Assembly (NCBI GenBank): GCA_013433145.1
Contig: CM024190.1
Span: 2,480,001 to 2,544,000, forward strand
Length of the DNA stretch: 64,000 bases
Source of the DNA: Ascaris suum
Taxonomy: Eukaryota > Nematoda > Chromadorea > Rhabditida > Ascarididae
Direction: 5' to 3'
The notes below the pieces were generated by a model. The model did not search any database and was not told where the DNA came from. It worked only from the letters and a program-made list of their open reading frames with translations. The position numbers and the translations under genes are program-made. Below are positions 13,161 through 25,700 of this stretch, one piece after another (positions within the stretch are counted from its first letter, which is position 1; the number at the start of each line of letters is the position of its first letter).

Positions 13161-16100
13161 CTATTATTACATTCAAATAGTGCAAGAATCTCTAAGTGAG
13201 TCAACGATTTAAAAAACAAAGAAAAACACTAGTTTCCCCAGTATTTTAAACAACGCCTTATGCATGCACACCTTTGTCATGAGTTACTTATGTACTACAG
13301 TTACTTCGATATGAATGCAGTAAATACACTGATTACGAAGGATCAACGTTGATATGAATACTTATGAGTTCAGCGAATAACGGCGGTAAAGAATACCTAA
13401 TGTCCTCGGCATCAGCAACGCAACGTTTCACCGAATCCATGAAAATACATATTCCTTCTGCCAAAGAACTCTATAGAATTGCTGAGTGAGTGGAAGTCCC
13501 GAGTCTGGATGCATAGACATCGAAGAATTTAATAATTACTTTCAAATTTATATTATGATTTGCAAATGACGTTCAAAGAGTGATACAAGGCCCATGTAGA
13601 ACAAACAACACTAAGGCTTCTATCGATCGAACCTGTTCCGTTCGGAAACGATAGTCATTTCACAGCGCAGTTCTCAAAATATCTGAGTGATGTATACAGC
13701 TGTTTCTTCAACTTGTGCTCTAAGCTCACAAATGAGGAACTGGCAAAACGGTAGCGATCGTACCTCCGAAATCACTCTTGAAGGAAAGAACTTTCGAACC
13801 GGTTCTACTGGTGATTCGACAGCGACATATGGTGGCCATAGGTCAAACCTCTGCACCTGTCCCCATGTCTGAAACTTAGGTCTTATAGCAACGATGAGTG
13901 GAGATTTGCCAACATCATTAGGCGTCACCATGAATTAATTAACTTACCAAGTTTCAAATTTAAAAAAAACTTTCAGAGTTTTTTTTCCAACGTTTAAAGC
14001 AGCTGCGGTATTCCATTCTTTTAAAACAGAAAAATGGTACCATTGGCTCAACGAGGGGTAATGATCCAATGAGAGAAATTCATGTGAAAGATCTGCTGAA
14101 GGATTTTGGAAGAATTAAGATCAAAGTTCATTTCTGAAGAAGAAAATCGCAATTTTTAGGGCAAAAACCTAAGAGGTAAAATTCAAAGTAATTGTCATAT
14201 GCTCCCAATTAAAAAAAACTCTGCAAGAAATTATGAAAAAAAAAGTTCAATTAGAGCCAACAGGAAATTTCGATACCCATCGCTCCTCCTCCAATTCCGT
14301 TCCCAAATCGCTCTCTTCAGCTTCTAACAACATCAGAAATTTGTTACCTCTTTCGTGTTTTACTGACGAAATCCAAATGAAAGCGTTAAATAGTTCATTT
14401 CACCAAGAAAATTTGCTGTGTTAACAACCCTTTCAAATGAGCGAAACCAAATTCTCAATTTCAAACGAAACAAATCGGCGCTAAAAAGTTCATTTTCAAA
14501 TAAAGTGCGCATAACAGAGATTGTACAATTTACGTTAAGCCGATTCAACATTTTCCTTGCGATATTCACAACAGCTGAATCCCCTTTCAATTCTTGCAGA
14601 CACCAAAAAATATTACACAATCAGTTAACTAGAAATATGAACATGCTATCTGAATGAAAGACGAAAGTATCTGCAGAAGAATTATGTATATCGCTCAATA
14701 GATGGTCGCAGTTCATCCCACATTTCAAATCCCTCCCTCTGCGGTGGGGTTTTGGGAAGATCGACCGTTTCTGGTTAACTTCTTCTCAACTGCGGAGAAA
14801 GAAAGTTGTTAAAAAGTTCAAAAATTTGATATACTGAATTGCAATTAAACGGTAAACAAACACGAGGAAGACTGAACACTTCGAGCAGAAGTAGAAGGAC
14901 GCACTGAATTATTAGAAATTTTGGAAAATGCAAATTTACGGCGCCTATGATGCCTCTACCTAGAGAGATGGTGGGTTCTCAAAGCTATCGGTGCAGATGC
15001 ACTAATAACTTCCACTAAGTTTATATGTCAATAATCGGCAAAGTTGTTGATGTGCCGACCACATGGACCAATGTAGTGTTTCGCATTTCGCCCACGGTTT
15101 ATCCCACTCAAAATGATGTCACTCGATATGACCGGAAAGTTGATCCATCAACCAATAGCGTGGAATTTCTCATACTCACAACTCCTCACTGCACTACAGT
15201 GAAGCAGTTTTTAGCAGTTTCCGCATTCGAATTTTAAAGTGGAAAGATAAGAAATGATCTCTGGAAATATCGGTAGGCCACAAAGAATAGCCAGAAATAG
15301 CGAGCCGCAATGCACTCAGAAAGAACGAGTTGCAATATTTTTCAGCTCTTTGGAGGAGCAGGCCGATACGTGACTATATCTCTTTTGCCCACTTCGTAAG
15401 TTTTAGATGCAAAAAGTGACTGCAAGAGTGCAACGATTCATCTTGGCAAACCACTGAATGTAGAAGCAAGCTAACTAGTTCAGATCGCCTCAACAATCCA
15501 GCTTAAACGTTTCTGGATTCTTTTTGTTGATTGCAAAACATACAGCTGTTTTGTTATGATGTTCAAAAATCCAGTTTTCGTTCATTCGTCCATTATCGGT
15601 CACCTCGCCAACGATCAACGAGTACTTCCTCAGAAGTCCGTGTTTTGTGTTGAACATTGCCGTACTATAGCGAACCGTAACACCTGTACTTCGAACTGTG
15701 TTGCGAAGGATTTCGATTCGAGTGGTAGGCCGTGGTGGCGCTGAAAATGCGCTTTCAACTGTGCGAATATTTAACGCTGACCTGCGAATGATTTCCAGCT
15801 TTAAATTAAAGAATTCCGTCAATAACTAAAGAAATTTGATTAAGTAAACTGAAGTAAACAGAGCAATGCAATATGATAATCTTTGTTAGACATTATTCAC
15901 ATAGTTCTATAGTTTACACTACAGGCGATGTGATGACAGTCTTCCCCCCTCTCCTTCGCTTCCCTCTCCTCCCACCTCGACTTGAATAAAACTCATCACT
16001 GCAATACAATAAATGGAGAAGCGGGGAAATGGAATCGATGGCATCTGTGAAATCTTCTTTCATGAAAATGTTACCTTGTAATATTCATTTAAGCGTTTAC

Positions 16101-16704
16101 TGGGTTTCTAGCTAAATATTTCCGTTGATTCACTTGAAAGGGGCGCTTATCGACGAAGTCAACAAATGTCAATAAAAACAGCGACCACATGTGCAGGAAA
16201 CTAAGAAAAGGAAGTGCTGGATCAGTTTCATTGGTAAGCAGACATTTAATACGCTTAAATAACAACAACTTGCTTGATGCATATTCGTATTTCTCGTTCT
16301 CACATCTGTGTACTGTTGGGAATGGATCGCGCGTTTTTGATGCGGCAGACGTTGCACTTTTTGCCTGATCGCTTCCGGTGAGTGTGAAGCATTGGTAAGG
16401 GCGGAAGGAAGCGATCACGCAAGAGGAAAGGAAGCGGGGGCGTTCATTGGGACATAGGGACCGAACCCATTAACAGAGCTCTTTCCGGTTGAGCAACGTT
16501 AAAAAGAGGATCGCCGACTGTAGCAGAAAGATTGCTTCCGCTCGTTTCCCTCCAAGTAAGCCCCAACGCACACTAATGAGAACGACGCGAAACGTCGGGG
16601 GACCACTGCGCGATAAAACCCTTATCAAGGATAATTTAAATCACTGTTATTCTCAGTGCCATTTCCAACTGCAACACTCTCAAATATAATCATTCTCCGT
16701 CATT

Positions 16705-16736
<32 letters not shown>

Positions 16737-19700
16737 CATAAACTGAATACGCATGATGACTGAAAGAGAATAGCGGAAGCTACTAAGTTGCTGGTCAGAA
16801 AGGAAGATCTCAATGCTGTGGTGACTACATCCAAAGAGTGATTCAAAAGTTTCAAATGCAGCTTTCAAACTGCACTATCTCAAGAACAGTTACAGCTGGA
16901 GAACTGAATGAAGATTGGACAATTAATGCTTCTTTAATGCTCTTCATCTGAGAACAAAAAACAGATATGAAAAGATTTGCAAAATGAGGAACAACGTAAA
17001 AAGCTCATCTTTCAACAGCTACAATGGAACTAATTTACCTTTCAATGACGTTCAAACGGGTGGCATTATCATTCTGTTACAGCTTCGAAGCACTCAACTT
17101 TTGTGCCCTAAGAGCCATAGGGCAGGAACATGAGGGTTTGGCAATTATACATTGAGTCTGCGAAAAGCATAAAGAAATCTGAGTGGTAAAATTATACGAC
17201 AATTGTTTTGCCCTCTTCGCAATCGGACTTACTGATATATTAACAACGAATTAAAACGTTACGCAGTAGTGGCATCTCGATGATTACAGCATCAGATATC
17301 GCGCTTATGTCTCCTTCGCCCGCTTCAGTAACGGCGCGTACGTTCATTCTATACTTCAGCCCTCCGATAAAGTTGTCCACTATGGCGTCCACAGTATGAT
17401 CCATATGTGTTGGCGAAGCACCCACATTTACTGACCAATCGTTATCTACCTCATCCTGGAATATTTCCGAGTATGAAGCACGCGATCTTTGGTTCCCCCG
17501 AAAGAAATACCGAACAAAATACACAAAACAACATTCACACAATCATTATCCCGATAGGCATTGTACACTAAAATTTTACATGAACACCGATGGATTACTC
17601 AAAAAAGAGTTCCAAATTCAAACAATTTTAGCAAAAGCTAATTGTTCCTTCAATTCTTGAAGAATTTTCCATGACTTATTTTTTGTTAAAGAATGGACCA
17701 TGGAAAGACGAATCTTTATCGTTCTTCGCTGCTTGCTGGAAATTCGATTTTGTCGCAAAGGTACCTCCTAGTAGATTACGGTTGACCACTCTGATCAATG
17801 GCCTTCCCATCCAGAAATCCTGGGTACCCTAGTGTTCACGGAAGTTTGTGCGCACTGAAGTATGCTGAATTCCGGAAAGCTCATCCAGCAACGGAACGGT
17901 GAATATTAAACGGATGCTACTGTAATTATGAAAGCGAACCATGGGATGGATGCCAACGATGTAGTGCGTGATAATGCCGTTGGCGAGTGCAGGAGGGAAC
18001 CATGATAGCTGCACGCTATAAGGGTTCAAAGCGCGCACGGTGAGATTCTGCACAGGCCCTGGGCGATCTTGCCTTGTTTGGAACGTCACCTGCTCCATAG
18101 CTCGCATCTTTGGTGCACACGACCGCTCTCCAGAGTTGCCACACTTTACCTTAAATTAATAGAAGCGATAAGGAACATCGTGAAGACAGATCGTCACTTT
18201 TATTAATTTTCACCGGATATTGCTCTGAAATCTGAAATAACAGCCGTTAATCTCAAACGATAGTCTCTGAAAATTTCAGGAAATCTTCATCCTCGGAGAA
18301 AGTGAGATTTCTGGTTAAGTGTCCCACTTGCAACTGTAGCCTATGGAACTGAAGCTAGGCTACCCCACAATGTATCCTCCAACTTTCGTTGAAGTAAGCA
18401 ATAAATTCCACTGATATTCATTCATTGCAATTATAAATATAATGCCAGCACTATTTTTTTCCATTATTGACTATTCGACTGAAACATGACGAAAATCGCA
18501 ACGCATATTCAAGGTGCGATGTAATGAACGACGGTAAAGTTGCATAAACACCTCAGCATTCGAGAAGTTCAACGCTAAAATAGCACAATTACTCATAGGT
18601 AATATCTGAAAGTTTTCTGAAATAGAAACAACCTGTCAACAATGACGTCATCATTGCATACAATCTTTCTTCTCATTTAGACGCTTCTTGTCGTAGATTG
18701 AATACTTTAGAAAGTTTTTCTAATTTACCGGAAATAAAATGGACTTCGTTGTTTTAGAAAAATCAACCTTTTATATGCAAGCTTCATAAAATAATACGTT
18801 CAAACAAAAAAAAAAGGATTTAAACGATGCAATCGTAAATGATTCACTATTTATTGAACTCGAATTCGTTCATTAATCTCTATATTAACGCAGTATTTCA
18901 ATAATTCGATTATGTTGCCTCAATCTTACACAATTCATTTAATTATCTCTCGAATGCTTTTCCTATTCATTCGAAACTATTTTATAGGTTTCTAGTACAT
19001 ATTCAACTCCCTTAATGCTACCATGAAATAAATAAAACATGAAGCTTAAAGATATAATGGATTTCGTCCTCCCCTCTTCCCCTCCTTCAAAGAAGTAAAC
19101 AGTAAATAAAATATATGGCTCGCGAGGTGATCGCCGACAAAAATTTGGTAAACGATTCAAAAATATAGCCAAAACTTACTACTAAAAGTAGCGCAAGTAA
19201 CTCTTTTAAGGTGACAGTTTTCTTTTTTGTTGAGCAGCTTGCGAGATAACAGCGCATAAAATCTAACAGCCTCAAAATTTGCATGGGAATTTTCTAAAAC
19301 CCGGTGGGAAATAGGGGCTGCCAGAATTTGGCGCATAGTACAGGGTCAGTGGAATTCCAGAGTTCATAAAGGCGAGGAGATCATATAAGATGAAATTTGT
19401 GTCTGCGGCATACATTTTTGGACGAACCTGTGCATTAATCGTATACTTATGATAAGGTCTCAATCCATCAAGTAGAACATGAGCTGGCTGTCTGCTCAGC
19501 CGAAGTGACCGATCATAGACGGACGCTCCATGCATATCCAAGACGATCAAGCTAACAGCACATTCGTCCGCGTCGACATTCTTTTCAGTATCGATTGCAA
19601 CGCGGAATGCAGCGGTCACCTTCGCAATCTCATCGGTTGTTATATTGACCGATGGGGCGCTCATTCGGTGGAGCTCTTCGAAACGTTGAGATGACACAAT

Positions 19701-22700
19701 ACCCGACTTTGTAACCGTATAGATTTGCACCTTAAAATGCTCAGTGATCCGACACGAAGTACAATTCGAGAGTTACTTCCTTTTACAGTGATGTATTAGT
19801 TATAGGCTGGTTTCGGAGAATTTATTCAACGAGCTGAATAATGTAATAAATGTTAAGTAAAGAGTAGAAAAAACTTTAATATGAGCAGTAGTCTTACTAT
19901 TAAGCAAAAACGCTAGATTTTGTGTGATGAAGAGGAATTCAACATCCCCCTCTCTCACCCCCTCCCCATTACCTTGACTCGCTTATTTGTAAGCTCTCCA
20001 CGCCGTTCCTCTGCACTACGAATAAGCGGACTATGTTTCCTTTCAAAATAGTTCGCGCCTATAAATTCCAGTTTTTTAAATTCGAATACGACAGTAACGG
20101 TGTGGGCCTGAGTTGCAATTAGAGCATTTCCTCTACTCTTCGACATAAAAATGGCACCAAACAAACCTTATAGCATGAGCCCATCCTCAAATTAGGCACA
20201 AACAGAGGTTCATTGTCACTTGGTCTACTCTCGAATTGCTTCGACTGTTCCTTCCACCGACTAGTGCGACTCTGTGGATCGACCCGCATGTGCAGTGAGC
20301 TATCATTTCCGACAATATTCTGCCAAATATCGGCCAATCTAGCACGTGTCAACTCGTTATTCGGCCACTCCAGCTGCAGACCACTGTTTTCCTCCTAAAC
20401 AACACAAACATGAAACATCATAGAGTGGGATATTCACGACAGCCGGCTGCAAAAAGTATGTAATTTGAAGGAAATACATAATACAACAAATGAAGAGTTG
20501 TATAAATGTACGCAGCAAAAGTGGCAAGCAGTTAAACACATCTTGTAATCGAAATGACTAATCAACTGCAAAAAAGATCAATGCAGTATCGAATATCGAC
20601 ATCTACTGCAGTTAGCCTCATTTCACGCTGCCGTACAATTAGTAAAATTCCTCGCAGGTTAGACAAACAGCCATTGTATATATAGCATGTGTAACAATGG
20701 GCTGACCTGTAGGTTGAGACCAAATGCCTTCATATCGAATGCGGGTTGCAAAGCGAAACCTTTAGCAAGTTTGTTGCTAGCAGCCCCGTCGCTTATTGTG
20801 ACTGCGGAAATTTCATAGCGTCTCCCTGGCTGAAGGTCAACAAAGAGAGAGCATCTGAAAAACCTATGCTGTAGACGCCCTCTTGGCCATACCACCCAAA
20901 AACACCATTTATATCACATTATTTAATATAACAAAAAATAATTCATTGTCCCCATGGGATAGCGGATAAAGCACAAAGGTTCTCACCAATTTGGCGATCA
21001 GTTCGCGACACTGAGATCAACGTCGTGGATTAGGATCGGACATTTTGTATTGCAAGACTTAAAGGAACTGTTGGTTGCCTCACGGATTGTGCATATCAGT
21101 TAGTGTAAAGCTTGAGTTAGCGTAACGATTCGGCAACAGACTCACCTTCGCGTTAGCGCACTGTTGCGAGCCTCTTCAACACCGACCTTCCTATCGACGG
21201 TTTCGAAGCCTTCTGTAACTATGCTCACTTGGCATTCGTCAACTTTGCTTTCAACTTCAGAAGGCACATCCATCGTCATCCTTAACGGTTTAAAATATTG
21301 TGCACAATATTCAATACAACCAAACGAATGGTGTAAGTAAATAAATTCAACAGCTAAGACACTGCGTTTTACAACGAGTTCGAGGATGAACACCTTATGC
21401 GCCCAAGCACTGAGTCTAGAACACTGATCAAAGCACACTGAAATTTACTAAACTGAACTGCTGCAAGTATGAGGGCTATAATGCAAAAATTCGACTCACT
21501 TCTAACATCCTAACTCGCATTACCGTTGAACTGAGCAATAAAGTCTGCAATTAGGAAAGCTTATTACTCAGCAGATAGACGAGTACTACACTCACTAGCG
21601 CTAGAAAAATATGTGTCACATCTGCAGTTCGAGTGAGGAAGAACCAGCCGCTTCCCACTAACCCCTCTTTCTGCACCATCCTTCGAATGTACGCCCCTAC
21701 CTGCAGCCTCTATTTGCACCATTGAAAAGTACAGTCCGATGTGCACAAGTTTAACGTTCTCTCGCAGAATTCTGCATAAACGGGGAAAGGAGGGAGAGTG
21801 GATATGACAAATGAAAGCGAGTGCAAGAAGGCTACACGGTATTCGCTTTAGCCAACCAGATGAGTCTAGGGTCAAGAAATTTTTTTAAAATCCAGCCTAA
21901 CAATGCACTTGTTGTGAAAGAGCCCGACTGAGAATCTTTGAACGAAAAGATCGCTCCTAACATAACGGCGCCATCAGAGAGGGAGAAAATAAGCAGCAAT
22001 CACTATTGTCAAGCTTTCATTTTCAGATACACCAGTGAGATTGTGACTAAATTTCAAGAAAATTTTCAACGATGCATACCGGAATTTTCTCTTGGGATAG
22101 TCGACAACAACCCTCAGGTTTTCGGGCGGCTTAGGTTTAAGAGTGTACGTAATTGTGCTCGGTTCAGATGTTTCATGGCGTTTCTGAGCGACGATCGTGA
22201 AGACAAACGTCACACCCGGTTGCAGATTGCCGCACACATCGGCGGTCGTTTCAGAAGAACTTACATCGAGCTGCAAAACTCAATATAACATTTTACTCCA
22301 CACATAGGCGTATGCAAAAATTTCTCATAATGGGAACGGATGGGTTCCCACTAAACCGTCATAAGTTGGTAGTGCATTAAAAGCGGCAAATCCGAGAATA
22401 TGCAAACAGTCGAAAAAGTACACAACAACAAAACACTTTTTGCCACATACGAGCTATTCATGATCACTTCCCACTCCCATTTCTTTTCTCACTCAATTTT
22501 GAAAGAATTTATAGCTTTGTTGAGTGTCTCAAGTTTTTGTGCAAAATGTGAGTAAAAAATGTCGCCAGCTAGCGTTTTGTTCGTCCTTCTGATGGAAAAT
22601 AAGGCGGCCAAAAATTTCATACGTGATATTCCGAAGCTATTGATGCGGTGTCCTTCGAACATTTACCTGTTTGAAGAACAAATCGTTCAATAATTGCTGC

Positions 22701-25700
22701 GGGCAACTTTTGATGTGAATCGTATATATGTAATCAGTTTATATGCCTGTGAAACAAAGATCAAACGATCTGTCCGAAAGCTAAGAGGAGAGAGAGAGGA
22801 GGAAGGAGAAGGAAGGAGAGCGCTGAAAGAGTGCGCGATCGCCAAAACCGTTTCTGAAACAAACTACTATATCAAAAATAGCTTGAGCAATGACAATGGA
22901 ATTCAGAAAAATATTATACACACCGATTAATAGTATGGCCATACGCGCTACACTTACTCGCCCCTTCCCCCCCCCCCCCCCTCCTCTCCCCCACTTCTTA
23001 TCGAAATGAATTTAGCTTTCAAACAAGGCCAAAGAACATAGCAAAAATCAGCCCGAATTTTGATTACGAATGATGTTACGTGCTACCTTGTTTGTTCTGC
23101 CGTCGCTCTTTTCAGGTCCATAACTGATCGAGAAGCGATCAGCACCTGATCTCTTTGGCAGACTCCACGCTACCTGCACGCAGCTCGCATTCAAATCCGT
23201 TACGCTTACATTCTCCGGTGAAAGTGGACCTAAAATCCAACTCGGTCACAACCTTACATAGAAAGGTTATTCACTTAACGCAAAATCCTTTACCTTTTGC
23301 ACATAAATGCATAGCTTTGAATAGGTTATCGCTTGTTCTGCAACCATGTCCGAAAGCAATAACTACCTTATATAGAACAATCTCACGTAAATACTTCCGC
23401 TCTGTGCAATCTTAGCAATGTAACCGGTCTGATTTCAGAAACTGTAGACGTAACGATGATCCCGTTGGTTGCAACACTACTGCTGACAATCACCGTCAGC
23501 AAACATGGTGCATATAGGACAGAAGGGGTAAGTTATCCACCACGTCTTACTGCCGTATGATAATTATCATTTTCATAAATGAGCAATAAATGTAACCGCT
23601 CTTGAGCTCCGCTTATAGCGAAATTTTTTTTAAATGGAAATATGGAAGAAGTGCAGCAAAAGGAAGGAAATTTACTTGTTGTTAGAATGCCGGTCCACGG
23701 TTTTCCTTCGATCTCGTTGATTAGCGATGTAACGGAAACGTTATAGTCATGTCCTGGACTCAAATTCCCTAAATAGATCTCAATGTGTCGTTGCTCCATA
23801 ATATCGTGGACGTCCAATTTTGGGAAGTACTTCAGCGGATCCATTTGTACATATGAAACACGGAAAGTATCCTGAAAGATATTAAACGCGTGGCGCATTA
23901 CACGTTATAACGATCTAGAATGATGAAGAAAGAATAATCTTCGAACAAAGAAGATTGCAATGAAGTGGTGGCGTATAAGCATAACATAAATGCGCATGTA
24001 TCATAACTATATGATGAAACATATACGGAGAATATATCATAAAAATTTAAAATAGATTACGCAATTTTCTAAAATTTGGCATTTTGTCGATGATTCATCG
24101 GTAAACCACTTTTACAATGGTGTATGTAAGCGACGACCGGAAAGTCTAGTAACGACATGCCGAATATTGCGACGGATTATGGTCACTGGCGATAATTTAA
24201 GATGACGTAAACAGCAAGGTGAGCTAAGAAAAGATGACGTAAAAGAGTGAAGGATCTTTTGTTCTCCTGTCTGCATTATTAATGTTAAAGTCGCTTGGCT
24301 GCTTTCCTGATCTAAGAAAATGACTTTTTCAGGATTGTCTTTCTTGAAATGCTTCCTACTAAGAGCTTTCACAAGGCGCTGATGTCCTTAAATAGTTTTT
24401 TCTCCGAAAGAGACGAGCAAAGAATGCATTTATTTAATCACCTATTTTTGTTTAGGAAATTGTATCCGATACAGAACCACTTTCGAATATATGAAGTTAA
24501 TATACTAGTGGAATTTTTTTAATGGGCATCATATCTAGGATGGTCGCATCTTGCCCAGTTTGTAGCATAAACTCATAGGCAGAGTCTCTACACTTCCTGT
24601 GTTCCTAGTGAGAGGCTTTCATTGCACTGCTTTATTTGGTTTCAACATCCCAAGAATAGTCAGACAACATGAGCGATGCCGATCTGCGAAGGCCCACAGT
24701 GATCAAGGCGTAGTAACTGCTGCAAACTGTTGGGTGTGGGAGAAATAGCGAGTTGTTACCGATGACTTCTTATTAGAAGAGAGGCTCACTTATTACACAA
24801 GACAGGAGTAGAAAGTTCCCTTATATCATGTGATGAAAGGAGAGAGGAAAAAAGAATCCAATCAAGTTCTAACAATTATAACACAATGCAATCCGATGAA
24901 CATTTGCAATCCAGTTTGCACAGAAGTGCACCTAGTCAGTAATCAGCTCAGATGGATTGCCGACGCGAGTAAAAAACAATAAGACTAGGAAGAAAAGCGA
25001 AATGCTGTAGCGCAAGGAATTTTCATTCATATTCCGGTGCAGGAAGCCTAATTAAAGTTATGTGGCAGCGGTTCACCTAGCGATAAGATGCATATATGAT
25101 ATGGTGGGCAGCTCTAAACAACACGCCCTATTCACCTGAATCGCCTTTTCTGGCTTTAAAGCACGCAGAGTGATGTTAGTGTGCGACGATAGAACGGTGG
25201 CATTATGAGAGTCGAAATCAGGAGCAACTGGGTCCATAATAACGGATTCTTCTTTAATGAGTTCTGATTCTCCATCACGTCTTCCTATTACAGATATGCT
25301 AAAAAAAAGTGGTCATTATTACACCTCTACAAGTGAATGATTATAATGCCTCCAAGGCGCTCTCACTGAGAACGTCAAGTCGGACTTTGAGAAGTTCATT
25401 TTGAAGTATTAAACAAGTTCACCAGAAAATTTAAGCTGTATGGGCCACAGCTATAATTTCTATTTAACTAACGAGTGGATTTCTTAGGACTGTAGAATTC
25501 ACTGCAATAGAAATCGTAGAAATCATCTGCACTTCAGTTGAACTACGGAGGAGTTCTCTCATCACAGTTCCCATCATTCACAGCCAATGGGTGCTGATCT
25601 TGCTGAATTTTTTGTGCAAAGAACAAAAAAAAATTCAAATTCGCATTTGCAAGGCGCATTGTAGCAAAACCATATCTATATGCGTGTGTGTATTTGCCTA

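Noticed and set aside
24112..24372. 86-codon minus frame in a dep-1-like intron
   Set aside because: Exons 5 and 6 join perfectly in phase without it, and it has no acceptor/donor pair.
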